From Methylorubrum populi (GTDB lineage Bacteria > Pseudomonadota > Alphaproteobacteria > Rhizobiales > Beijerinckiaceae): DNA of 64,000 nucleotides. How positions within the stretch are numbered: the stretch's first letter is position 1; the number at the start of each line of letters is the position of its first letter. The stretch is from the NCBI RefSeq assembly GCF_002355515.1, contig NZ_AP014809.1:1-64000 (forward strand). The letters are read 5' to 3'. The notes under the pieces were generated by a model. That model was not told where the DNA came from. It searched no databases and was given only the letters and a program-made list of their open reading frames with translations. The position numbers and the translations under genes were made by a program. Positions 56,400 through 64,000 of this stretch are shown here, piece after piece.

Positions 56400-58046
56400 A
56401 TGAGCGGCTGGCGTCGGGAACGGGAAGCCCGCGATGCGCGGATCGAGGCGGGCCGGGCCCATGCCGCGGGGAAGGTCGTGGCGGCCTCGGCCGTGGTCGA
56501 TCTGCTGGAGGCGATCCTGCGGCCCGGCGATCGGGTCTGCCTGGAGGGTGACAACCAGAAGCAGGCGGATTGCCTCGCGCGGGGCTTGAGCCAGTGCGAC
56601 CCCGGCCGCGTGCACGACCTGCACATGGTCCAGTCCGGCATCGTGCTGCCGGAGCATCTCGACATCTTCGAGCAGGGGATCGCGAAGCGGCTCGACTATT
56701 CCTATTCGGGGCCGCAGGGCGGGCGCATCGCCCGAATGCTCTATGGCGGGCAGATCCAGCTCGGGGCGGTGCACACCTATCTCGAGCTGTTTGCCCGTTA
56801 CTTCGTCGATCTCACCCCGAACGTGGCGCTAATCGCCGGCGTCTCGGCCGACCGGGAGGGCAACCTCTACACCGGGCCGAACACCGAGGACACGCCGACT
56901 GTGGTGGAGGCCACCGCCTTCAAGAACGGTGTCGTGGTGGCGCAGGTCAATGAGATCGTCGAGCGCGTGCCCCGCGTCGACATCCCAGGCGACCGGATCG
57001 ACTTCGTGGTCGAGGCCGACAAGCCGTTCTACGTCGAACCGCTGTTCACCCGCGATCCGGCCGCGATGACCGAGACGCAGATCCTGATGGCCATGATGGC
57101 GATCAAGGGGATCTACGCCGAGTATGGCATCCGCCGCCTCAACCACGGCATCGGCTTCGGCACGGCGGCGATCGAACTGCTGCTGCCGACCTATGCCGAG
57201 CGGCTCGGTCTGAAGGGCGAGATCGCCACGCACTGGGCGCTCAACCCGCACCCGACCCTGATCCCGGCGATCGAATCGGGCTGGGTCCGCCAAGTTCACT
57301 GCTTCGGCTCGGAAGTGGGTATGGACCGCTACATCCGCGAGCGCTCCGACATCTTCTTCACCGGCGCCGACGGCTCTCTCCGCTCGAACCGGGCCTTCTG
57401 CCAGACCGCCGGCCTCTACGCCTGCGACCTGTTCATCGGCTCGACCCTGCAGATCGACCTCGCCGGCCATTCCTCGACGGTGACGCAGAACCGCGTGGCC
57501 GGCTTCGGCGGCGCCCCGAATATGGGCTCGGACCCGCACGGGCGGCGCCACCCCTCCGACACCTGGATGAAGGCCGGCCGCGAGGCGCAGGTGACCGGCG
57601 ATCCGGCCCTGATGCGCGGGCGCAAGCTCGTGGTGCAGATCGTCGAGACCTTCGGCGAGGGGCTGGTGCCGGCCTTCGTCGAGCGGCTCGATGCGCTGGA
57701 ACTCGCCAGGAAGATCGGCCTCGAACTCGCGCCGGTGATGGTCTACGCCGACGACGTCACCCACATCGTCACCGAGGAGGGCATCGCCAACCTCCTCCTG
57801 TGCCGCACCGCCGACGAGCGCGAGCAGGCGATCCGCGGGGTCGCCGGCTACACCGAGATCGGCCGCGGACGCGACCGGGCCATGGTCGAGCGCTTGCGCG
57901 AGCGCGGTATCGTGCGCCGCCCGGAGGATCTCGGCATCGAACCTCTCGACGCCGACCGCTCCCTGCTCGCGGCGAAGTCGATCAAGGATCTCGTGCACTG
58001 GTCGGGCGGGCTCTACGAGCCGCCGGCGAAGTTCCGGAACTGGTGA
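56400..58046 (+). CDS. mdcA: Malonate decarboxylase alpha subunit (acyl-carrier CoA-transferase type)
   Basis: A 548-residue subunit that exchanges the acetyl group on the carrier protein for malonyl, regenerating acetate. It has the MdcA pattern: VCLEGDNQKQADCLARGL, the LDYSYSGPQGGRIARMLYGGQIQLGAVHTYLE block (split here at residue ~115), GFGTAAIELLLPTYAERL and the C-terminal TEEGIANLLLCRTADEREQAI. First gene of the plus-strand mdc operon, with mdcC 7 nt after its stop. Confidence 0.95.
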   Translation: MSGWRREREARDARIEAGRAHAAGKVVAASAVVDLLEAILRPGDRVCLEGDNQKQADCLARGLSQCDPGRVHDLHMVQSGIVLPEHLDIFEQGIAKRLDYSYSGPQGGRIARMLYGGQIQLGAVHTYLELFARYFVDLTPNVALIAGVSADREGNLYTGPNTEDTPTVVEATAFKNGVVVAQVNEIVERVPRVDIPGDRIDFVVEADKPFYVEPLFTRDPAAMTETQILMAMMAIKGIYAEYGIRRLNHGIGFGTAAIELLLPTYAERLGLKGEIATHWALNPHPTLIPAIESGWVRQVHCFGSEVGMDRYIRERSDIFFTGADGSLRSNRAFCQTAGLYACDLFIGSTLQIDLAGHSSTVTQNRVAGFGGAPNMGSDPHGRRHPSDTWMKAGREAQVTGDPALMRGRKLVVQIVETFGEGLVPAFVERLDALELARKIGLELAPVMVYADDVTHIVTEEGIANLLLCRTADEREQAIRGVAGYTEIGRGRDRAMVERLRERGIVRRPEDLGIEPLDADRSLLAAKSIKDLVHWSGGLYEPPAKFRNW

Positions 58047-58053
58047 GGCCGCG

Positions 58054-58362
58054 ATGGAAAAGCTCAGCTTCCGACACACGACGCAGAAGGCCCTGCCCGG
58101 CGGCAAGGCGCAGGCCATCACCGGCGTCGTCGCCTCCGGAAACCTCGAAGTGCTGCTGGAACGCACGCTGCCCGCGACCGAATGCACGGTCGAGATCGAG
58201 ACGCCGATCCGCGGCTACGGCGAGGTCTGGGCGGCGGTGGTCGCCGATTTCGTCGCACGCGCCCAGCCCGGGGGCCTGCGCATCACGGTCAACGACGGCG
58301 GCGCCCGCCCCGACACCGTGTCCCTGCGCCTGCTCCAGGGCGCCCGGCTGATGGAGGTCTGA
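58054..58362 (+). CDS. mdcC: Malonate decarboxylase delta subunit (acyl carrier protein)
   Basis: A 102-residue carrier protein that receives the phosphoribosyl-dephospho-CoA prosthetic group. The likely attachment serine is S28 in VVASGNLEVL, as in MdcC/CitD carriers. The MdcC landmarks VEIETPIRGYGEVW and FVARAQPGGLRITVNDGGARPDT are also present. Its stop is followed within two bases by the mdcD start. Confidence 0.95.
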   Translation: MEKLSFRHTTQKALPGGKAQAITGVVASGNLEVLLERTLPATECTVEIETPIRGYGEVWAAVVADFVARAQPGGLRITVNDGGARPDTVSLRLLQGARLMEV

Positions 58363-58364
58363 GG

Positions 58365-59297
58365 ATGAGCGAGCGGATCATCGACCCCGCCAGCAGGGGC
58401 TGGGCCACGAGCTGGTACGAGGCGAGCGCCCGCGCCCGCATCGACGGCCTTCTGGATGCCGGCAGCTTTCGCGAGGTCATCGGTCCGGAGCAGCGCCGGA
58501 TGAGTCCGCATCTGCCGCTGTTCGACCTGCCGCGCGCCTTCGACGACGGCATGATCGTCGGTTCGGGCCGCCTCGACGGCAAGCCGGTGCTCGTCGCCGC
58601 GCAGGAGGGCCGCTTCATGGGCGGTGCCTTCGGCGAGGTGCACGGCGCCAAGCTCGTCGGCCTCCTGCGCGCCGCCCTGATGCTGAAGCCGGACGCGGTG
58701 CTGATCCTGTTCGATACCGGCGGCGTGCGTCTGCAGGAAGCCAATGCCGGCGAGACCGCCATCGCCGAGGTGATGCGCGCAATCACAGAAGTTCGTGCAG
58801 CCGGCGTGCCCGTTATCGGCCTGATCGGCGGACGGGCCGGGGCCTATGGCGGCGGCGGGCTGATCGCCGGTACCTGCTCGCACCTCGTCGTCTCCGAGGG
58901 CGGACGTATCTCCGTCTCGGGACCGGAGGTGATCGAGACCAACAAGGGCGCGGAAGAGTTCGATTCCCGCGACCGTGCCCTGGTTTGGCGCACCATGGGC
59001 GGCAAGCATCGCCGCCTCACCGGGGGCGCCGACGCCTATGCCGACGACACGGTCGCGGCCTTTCGGCAGGCGGCGCTCGACGGGATCGGCCGTGCCCCGG
59101 CCTTCGATCTCGCTACCCTGGAGGCCGAGCAGAAGCGCCTGGAGGAGCGGCTCGCGCGCTTCGGAGATTGTCGCGACGCGGTCGAGATCTGGGCGCGGCT
59201 CGGCGTCAACAATCCAGAGGCGGTGCCGGCGCTGACCACGGCCGACTTCGATGCCCTGCTCGCCAACCTCGGGGAGACGACCCATGACGCGCGCTAA
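58365..59297 (+). CDS. mdcD: Malonate decarboxylase beta subunit
   Basis: A 310-residue carboxyltransferase-like subunit that, with MdcE, decarboxylates the malonyl thioester. It carries the crotonase-like beta motifs RFMGGAFGEVHGAKLVGLLRAAL, FDTGGVRLQEANAGE and IGGRAGAYGGGGLIAGTCSHLVVSE. ATG 58365 follows the mdcC stop by two bases. Its end overlaps the start of mdcE by 14 bases. Confidence 0.95.
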   Translation: MSERIIDPASRGWATSWYEASARARIDGLLDAGSFREVIGPEQRRMSPHLPLFDLPRAFDDGMIVGSGRLDGKPVLVAAQEGRFMGGAFGEVHGAKLVGLLRAALMLKPDAVLILFDTGGVRLQEANAGETAIAEVMRAITEVRAAGVPVIGLIGGRAGAYGGGGLIAGTCSHLVVSEGGRISVSGPEVIETNKGAEEFDSRDRALVWRTMGGKHRRLTGGADAYADDTVAAFRQAALDGIGRAPAFDLATLEAEQKRLEERLARFGDCRDAVEIWARLGVNNPEAVPALTTADFDALLANLGETTHDAR

Positions 59298-60015
59298 TAC
59301 GTCGCTGCCCGAGATCCTGGCCGGCCTGTTCCCCGAAGGCCATTCCGTCACCGTCGAGGAGGGTCTCGTCAGCGGCGAGGGTCCGTTCAGGGGCGGCCGT
59401 CTCGCGGTGATCGGCATCGACGGCGATACCGCCCTCGGCGTCGACGGCGCCTGCCGGCTCGCGGGCGATGTCCTCGACGTGGTGCGCCGGGGCGGCGGCA
59501 CGCCGATTCTCGTCGCCATCGATTCCGACAGTCAGCGCATGAGCCGGCGCGACGAGTTGCTCGGCCTCAACGAGTATCTCGCCCACCTCGCCAAGACGCT
59601 GCTGCTCGCCGACGCCCACGGCCACCCGACGGTCGGGCTGATCTACGGCCACTCGGCGGCGGGCGCCTTCATCGCAACGGCCCTGGCGACCCGCGTCCTC
59701 GTCGGCCTGCCGGGGGCCAATCCGAGCGTGATGGACCTGCCCTCGGTGGCGCGCGTGACGAAGCTGCCGCTCGACCGGCTCGAAGCCATGGCCAAGGACA
59801 CGCCGGTTTTCGCACCCGGCCTCGACAACATGGTGCGCACCGGCGCGGTGCAGGCCGTGCTCGACCCGGACCAGCCTCTTGCGGCCCAGATCGCCGCCGT
59901 GATCGATGCCATGCCGTCCGAGGATGTTCGCGACCGGCTCGGACGCGAGCGCGGCGGGCGGCCGGTGGCGGAAGAGATTGCCGCGCAGGTCGTCCGCGAA
60001 GCGGCCTTCGGCTGA
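59284..60015 (+). CDS. mdcE: Malonate decarboxylase gamma subunit
   Basis: A 243-residue partner of MdcD, related to the other half of carboxyltransferases. Landmarks are LVAIDSDSQRMSRRDELLGLNEYLAHLAKTLL (split at residue ~90), GLIYGHSAAGAFIATALAT and LGRERGGRPVAEEIAAQVV. ATG 59284 lies inside the end of mdcD, so the two are translationally coupled. An upstream in-frame ATG at 59251 is less likely because it lies in the coding end of mdcD. Confidence 0.94.
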   Translation: MTRANTSLPEILAGLFPEGHSVTVEEGLVSGEGPFRGGRLAVIGIDGDTALGVDGACRLAGDVLDVVRRGGGTPILVAIDSDSQRMSRRDELLGLNEYLAHLAKTLLLADAHGHPTVGLIYGHSAAGAFIATALATRVLVGLPGANPSVMDLPSVARVTKLPLDRLEAMAKDTPVFAPGLDNMVRTGAVQAVLDPDQPLAAQIAAVIDAMPSEDVRDRLGRERGGRPVAEEIAAQVVREAAFG

Positions 60016-60023
60016 GGCTGGCC

Positions 60024-60707
60024 GTGGCTGAGGCGTACCGGCGCCACGACCTGCTCGATGTGGAGCCGGGCGCCTGGGCGGCAGCGATCGCTGCGCGCGC
60101 GGACCTCGCGGGGGTGCCGCACGTCGCGGCATGGGCGGAGGACGGGCGACCGGTCATCCTGCGCCGCCGGAATCCGGGCGACGAAGCGGGGCTCATCCCC
60201 GTCGGCCTGCCGCTGCCGCCGCGCGACGGCAAGCGCCGGATCGGCTTCGCTCTTCCGCCGGACGCGGTCCGTCCGCGCCGTCCCCTCCTGCTGGCGGAGT
60301 CACGTGGCGCCTGCCCACCTGCCTGGGCCGCAACGCTGGGAGCGCTCATTGCGCTGAGCGAGTGTCATGGCCTCGCGCCGCGTCCTTTCGGGAGCCTGCT
60401 CTGGCAGAGCCTGACCGGCCTGCCCTACCTGTCGGAGCGATCGGACCTCGACCTGCTCTGGCCGGTCCGGGCTGCGATTCCGCCCGGCCTGCTCGACGGC
60501 TTGGCGAACATCGACGCGCGCGCACCCATGCGCCTCGACGGCGAGATCCTGTTTCCGGACGGAAGCGGCGTGAATTGGCGCGAACTGCACGCCGCCGCGC
60601 CCGACGACACGGTTCTGGTCAAGCACCGTGACCGTTTGGTTCTCCGCGAGGCCGCCGCAGTTCTCGCGGGCCGGCCGGCGGGCGGCTTAGCAGGAGTTGG
60701 AGAATGA
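60024..60707 (+). CDS. mdcG: Phosphoribosyl-dephospho-CoA transferase MdcG
   Basis: A 227-residue enzyme that attaches the triphosphoribosyl-dephospho-CoA-derived group to the carrier MdcC. It fits the family with YRRHDLLDVEPGAW near the start and YLSERSDLDLLWPV (nucleotidyltransferase-like acidic motif), then WRELHAA and VLVKHRDRLVLRE. It starts with GTG 60024, 8 nt after mdcE, and overlaps mdcB by four bases. Confidence 0.92.
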   Translation: MAEAYRRHDLLDVEPGAWAAAIAARADLAGVPHVAAWAEDGRPVILRRRNPGDEAGLIPVGLPLPPRDGKRRIGFALPPDAVRPRRPLLLAESRGACPPAWAATLGALIALSECHGLAPRPFGSLLWQSLTGLPYLSERSDLDLLWPVRAAIPPGLLDGLANIDARAPMRLDGEILFPDGSGVNWRELHAAAPDDTVLVKHRDRLVLREAAAVLAGRPAGGLAGVGE

Positions 60708-61570
60708 GTCGGCTCCAAGCGCTTCGGTCCCTTCCGAACAACGAGATCGTCGGCCGATCGTCTCGGGCCGACACGATCGCGCGGGCGGCCGCAGACGCGC
60801 TCCGTCTCGAACTCGACACCTACCCGAAGCCCGGCCTCGTGAGTCCGATCGACTCCGGCAGCCACGCCGACATGGACGCGGAAACGTTCCGGAACAGCAG
60901 TGCGGCGATCACGCCCTTCTTCCGCGATCTCGCCCTCGCCGGTGCCGCGGGGGCAACGATGCCGGCTCTGCGCCGCATCGGTCTCGACGCCGAAGCGGCG
61001 ATGCGGGCCGCGACGGGGGGCGTGAACACCCATCGCGGCGCGATCTTCGGGCTCGGTCTCCTCTGCGTCGCGGCCGGAGCCTTGGCACGTCCGTCGGCCG
61101 GGGCGCTCGGTGCCCTCGTGCGCGAACGCTACGGTGCGGCAATCCTCGACGGTACGGTACTGCTCCACGCCCCGGGCGCGTGGGTACGTCGCCGCCACGG
61201 AGTCGGCGGCGCGCCGGTCGAGGCCGCCAGCGGGTTCCCGAGCCTCTACCGCGTCGGCCTACCGGCCCTGAGGCGCGCTCGGCGGGTCCGTCCCGGCGAC
61301 GATGGAGCTTCACGGGTGGAGGCCTGCCTCGCCCTGATCGCGCATCTGGAGGACACGAACCTGCTGCATCGCGGCGGGCCGGAAGGGCTCGCTTTCGCGC
61401 GTGCCGAGGCGGCGCGCTTCATCGCGGCGGGCGGTGTCGCTCGATCCGACTGGCGGGCACGCGCCGAGGCGCTGCACCGCGCCTTCGTCGCTCGCAACCT
61501 AAGCCCCGGCGGCGCGGCGGACCTCCTCGCCATGACGCTGTTCGTGGATGCCATCGAGGCTCGTCCATGA
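60704..61570 (+). CDS. mdcB: Triphosphoribosyl-dephospho-CoA synthase MdcB
   Basis: A 288-residue CitG-family enzyme making the prosthetic-group precursor from dephospho-CoA and ATP. Landmarks are LDTYPKPGLVSPIDSGSHADM, GGVNTHRGAIFGLGLLC and, late, HLEDTNLLHRGGPEGL. ATG 60704 overlaps the mdcG stop (ATGA), and its own stop overlaps the mdcH start, so the three genes are tightly coupled. It works with MdcG to mature MdcC. Confidence 0.94.
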   Translation: MSRLQALRSLPNNEIVGRSSRADTIARAAADALRLELDTYPKPGLVSPIDSGSHADMDAETFRNSSAAITPFFRDLALAGAAGATMPALRRIGLDAEAAMRAATGGVNTHRGAIFGLGLLCVAAGALARPSAGALGALVRERYGAAILDGTVLLHAPGAWVRRRHGVGGAPVEAASGFPSLYRVGLPALRRARRVRPGDDGASRVEACLALIAHLEDTNLLHRGGPEGLAFARAEAARFIAAGGVARSDWRARAEALHRAFVARNLSPGGAADLLAMTLFVDAIEARP

Positions 61571-62490
61571 CGCTCGCGGTCCTCCTGTCCGGCCAGGGCG
61601 GACAGCACCCCGGCATGTTCGATCTCACCGCGGACTGGCCCGCGGCCGAACCGGTCTTCGCCGCGGCGGCGCGTATCCTCGGCCAGGACCCCCGGGCCTT
61701 CGTTCGCGCGCCGGGCGCGGATCTGCACGGCAACCGCACCGGACAGATCCTCTGCTGCGCCGCCGCGCTGGCGGGCTGGACCATCGTGGAAGCGGCCCGT
61801 CCGGCCCGCGCGATCGTTGCCGGTTACAGCATCGGCGATCTCGCGGCCTGGGGATGCGCCGGCCGCTTCGACGCGGAGGAGATCCTGCGTCTCGCCGCGG
61901 CCCGTGCCGAAGCGATGGATGCCGCCAGCGGCGAGGGCTTCGCGCTTGCCGGAATCCGCGGATTGCGCCTTGCCGAGATCGAGACGATGGCCGAAGGCCA
62001 CGGCTGCCATCTTGCCATCCGCAATGCCGCCGACAGCGCCGTCGTCGGCGGTCCGCGTGCGGCGCTCGAAGAGGTCTGCTCGCGAGCCCGCGCGGCCGGT
62101 GCGCAGCGGGCTGTGGTCCTCTCGGTGCGCACGCCCTCGCACACGCCGATCTTGCGCGAGGCAAGCCGACGCTTCGAGGAGGCGCTCGCTGCCGAGCGCC
62201 CGCGCCGCCCGCCCGCGGGGGCGCCGCGGCTGATCAGCGGCCTCGACGGCGCCGCCGTCTTCGACGTTCAGGCCGGTTTGTCGAAGCTCGCAAGCCAGAT
62301 CTCTCGGACGATCGATTGGGCCGCCTGCCTAGTGGCCTGCCGGGAGTATGGTTGCGAGACCGTGCTCGAACTCGGCCCCGGCCATGCCCTCGCGACCATG
62401 GCCCGTGAGGCGCTTCCGAGGGCACGTGTCCACGCTCTGGAGGAATTCCGTTCCGCCTCGGGAGCCGCGGATTGGATCAGAGGCAATTGA
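61567..62490 (+). CDS. mdcH: Malonyl-CoA:carrier transacylase MdcH
   Basis: A 307-residue FabD-like acyltransferase that loads malonyl on the MdcC carrier to prime the decarboxylase. The active site serine is S88 in AGYSIGD. GQGGQ (residues 9-13) and the catalytic histidine in TPSHTPIL are also visible. ATG 61567 overlaps the mdcB stop by four bases. It closes the mdc operon; no mdcF carrier is needed because madLM supply transport. Confidence 0.94.
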   Translation: MTLAVLLSGQGGQHPGMFDLTADWPAAEPVFAAAARILGQDPRAFVRAPGADLHGNRTGQILCCAAALAGWTIVEAARPARAIVAGYSIGDLAAWGCAGRFDAEEILRLAAARAEAMDAASGEGFALAGIRGLRLAEIETMAEGHGCHLAIRNAADSAVVGGPRAALEEVCSRARAAGAQRAVVLSVRTPSHTPILREASRRFEEALAAERPRRPPAGAPRLISGLDGAAVFDVQAGLSKLASQISRTIDWAACLVACREYGCETVLELGPGHALATMAREALPRARVHALEEFRSASGAADWIRGN

Positions 62491-62532
62491 GGACGACGCG
62501 CAATGGAGTCTGATCCCCGCGCACTCCGCCAT

Positions 62533-63147
62533 TCAGGTTTTCGCGGACTGCAACCGGACAGCGACCTCGTTCCTTCGCAGGAAAGGAACTGAGAAGGGGG
62601 GATCGTAGCCCATGAAGAACGGCGGCCGCGCCGGCTTCCCGACCGCTGCCCTGCCCAGCACCTCGGTGAGGATGCGGGATTGATGCTCACGCGCTTCAGC
62701 CGTCGCGCTGCCGGAGAAGCGCAGGACCGCCAGCCGCTCGGGCGGGATGCGTGCCAGCCGGACACCGGGCTCGGTCGGCTCCGGTGCCCCTGCCTCGACC
62801 ACCTTCCGCGGCAGGTAGAATCGCATCGTGCCCGCCGCGCCCTGCTCGACCGGCACGGTCATCGCGATCAGCCGGCCTCTGGTCTCGACGGGCGTGGTCA
62901 TCGCGATGCGGGCCGCTCCACCATTCGCGCCTGTGATGTATCGGAACAGGCGCCCGAACGCTTCACCGTCCTGCTGGCCCCTCGCATCCGTCTCGACCGC
63001 CACGCGCCCTTCGTAGTCCCGAATTTCGACGCCGCGCTCGAGCCGTTCGACCACGGCGTAGCGCGGCTCCTCGTAGGTCGCGCGGATGCCGACCACCGAC
63101 AGAGCGGATTCGAGGAAGGTGACGAGGTAGTAGAGGAACTTGTCCAT
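62533..63147 (-). CDS. SOUL family heme-binding-like protein
   Basis: A 204-residue protein of the SOUL family, some members of which bind heme. It has the typical arrangement YEEPRYAVVERLERGVEIRDYEGRVAVET near the start, ARIAMTTPVETRG and TVPVEQGAAGTMRFYLPRKV, then a late GYDPPFSVPFLRRNEVAVRL. The N-terminus has a hydrophobic helix (LYYLVTFLESALSVVG) that may anchor it. ATG 63147 is preferred. Convergent with mdcH, 42 nt apart. Confidence 0.88.
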   Translation of the reverse strand: MDKFLYYLVTFLESALSVVGIRATYEEPRYAVVERLERGVEIRDYEGRVAVETDARGQQDGEAFGRLFRYITGANGGAARIAMTTPVETRGRLIAMTVPVEQGAAGTMRFYLPRKVVEAGAPEPTEPGVRLARIPPERLAVLRFSGSATAEAREHQSRILTEVLGRAAVGKPARPPFFMGYDPPFSVPFLRRNEVAVRLQSAKT

Positions 63148-63282
63148 CGTGAGCGTGATCCGGGACGTCGATTCACGATCAAGCGCCGTTCGTTCGAGGC
63201 CGTTCCGTCGGTGAACGGTCCCCGTCAGCGTCAAAACGGTAGAAGAATCCCGGCCGCCCGCGCCGCCGGGAAATCCGACGCG

Positions 63283-63570
63283 CTACTTGTCGAGGGCGTT
63301 CTCGACCGTATCCTTGGCTCTGCCGCGCTCCTGCTGCGCCTGGCCCCCAAGCTTCTGTTCGCGGCCCTCGGCCTTCATCGCCTCGTCTTCCGTCAGGTTG
63401 CCGACGCCGCGTTTCGCGCTGCCGGTGACCTCATTCGTCAGACCCTTGAGCCGATCGACCGCGCCCGCCGTTGTCGGCGTGTCGTCCGCCTGGGCGGAAC
63501 CCACGGTGACGATGCCGAAAAGGGCGCTACACAGCACAGACGCGCGAAGACTTTTCATGCGGAATTTCAT
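63283..63570 (-). CDS. CsbD-like stress protein with signal peptide
   Basis: A 95-residue protein. The N-terminal ~28 residues form a probable signal peptide (SLRASVLCSALFGIVTVGSAQA). The rest matches the CsbD pattern: DRLKGLTNEVTGSAKRGVGNLT, MKAEGREQKLGGQAQQERGRAKD. CsbD proteins are small, hydrophilic and stress-associated, but their role is unclear, and most are cytoplasmic, so the export signal is unusual. ATG 63570 or the fourth-codon-later ATG 63558 could be used. Confidence 0.8.
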   Translation of the reverse strand: MKFRMKSLRASVLCSALFGIVTVGSAQADDTPTTAGAVDRLKGLTNEVTGSAKRGVGNLTEDEAMKAEGREQKLGGQAQQERGRAKDTVENALDK

Positions 63571-63668
63571 GCAAGATTTCGAAGGTGGAGGAACATGTCG
63601 GTCGGTTCCGCCTGCGCAATGCGGCGCAGGCACCGGATCGCGCCGACGGCGGTCGATTGGCGGCCCGA

Positions 63669-64000
63669 TCACTTCTTCGGTTCAGCTCCGAGATAAATGT
63701 ATTCCGGCGCCGCGCGGAGTTGATCCTTGTCGGTCTCGATCACCGCGTCGAGGGTCCCGCCGTCCTTGCGCGAAAGCTTCAAGGTGTCGGGCGCCACGGC
63801 GACGTACTTGGCGTTCAGACCGAGGAAGCCACCGACGCTGACAACATAGGACTTCACCGCGCGCCGTTCGTCGAACACCACGTCGGCGACCGAGCCGATA
63901 GTTTCGTTGCCGCCATTGCGGATGCTCAACCCGATCAACTTCGAGGCGACCACGTCCTCCGGTGCCTGAGCGACGAACTTCGCCCGAAGGTCATCGTTGA
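63669..64000 (-). CDS. PRC-barrel domain protein, partial
   Basis: The coding frame continues through the right edge of the window, so only the C-terminal ~110 residues are visible. It shows a PRC-barrel-like beta fold (VVASKLIGLSIRNGGNETIGS, VADVVFDERRAVKSYVVSVGGFLG, KYVAVAPDTLKLSRKDG). Such proteins often have two barrels, and the sequence upstream of GTG 63953 (LRAKFVAQAPED) is consistent with a linker after the first. Function unassigned. It stops about 100 nt before the CsbD-like gene on the same strand. Confidence 0.85.
   Translation of the reverse strand, partial: NDDLRAKFVAQAPEDVVASKLIGLSIRNGGNETIGSVADVVFDERRAVKSYVVSVGGFLGLNAKYVAVAPDTLKLSRKDGGTLDAVIETDKDQLRAAPEYIYLGAEPKK

Overview
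The window is GC-rich chromosomal DNA from an alphaproteobacterium, most likely a Methylobacterium/Methylorubrum-type member of the Rhizobiales. That placement is inferred from gene content: a dnaA-dnaN-recF start, a purL-bolA-grxD run, a CsgH-type curli chaperone, an alphaproteobacterial SOS box and many PAS hybrid kinases. No rRNA, tRNA or CRISPR array was seen.

Layout. 1-10 kb is replication and repair: dnaA, dnaN, recF, a small vapBC toxin-antitoxin pair, recQ, an unrecognised protein that appears SOS-controlled, and a RecD2-type helicase. 10-17.6 kb holds a membrane protein with a hydrolase-like motif, purL-bolA-grxD, a thioredoxin-reductase-like flavoprotein, an SMP-30 family protein and a coiled-coil membrane protein.

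18.4-30.4 kb is a respiratory gene block: alternative complex III (actA-F), one unrecognised membrane protein, and a caa3-type cytochrome c oxidase (subunits II, I, III, IV). Most genes overlap by 1-22 nt or lie within about 30 nt of each other. A two-frame IS5-family element sits inside the last gene (subunit IV). It is flanked by an exact CTAG duplication, and removing it restores a 100-residue protein.

30.7-39 kb is a curli-like functional amyloid locus. It has three curlin-repeat proteins (one with about 29 half-repeats), CsgG, CsgF, CsgH, a lytic transglycosylase in the same run, a stand-alone LuxR-type regulator, and two unrecognised secreted proteins. No CsgE is present in the window.

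39-45.3 kb encodes a KaiC-like double ATPase between two hybrid histidine kinases, with no kaiA or kaiB. 45.8-54.1 kb is mixed metabolism: a DUF2252 protein, an SDR, divergent GlxA-type regulator and DJ-1/PfpI protein, a DUF485 + ActP-type acetate symporter pair, a nitrilase and a LysR regulator.

54.2-62.5 kb is a complete malonate catabolic locus: a GntR/FCD regulator and MadLM-type transporter on one strand, and the malonate decarboxylase genes mdcACDEGBH on the other. A candidate promoter and operator lie between them. The right end has a SOUL heme-binding-like protein, a CsbD-like protein and a PRC-barrel protein cut by the window edge.
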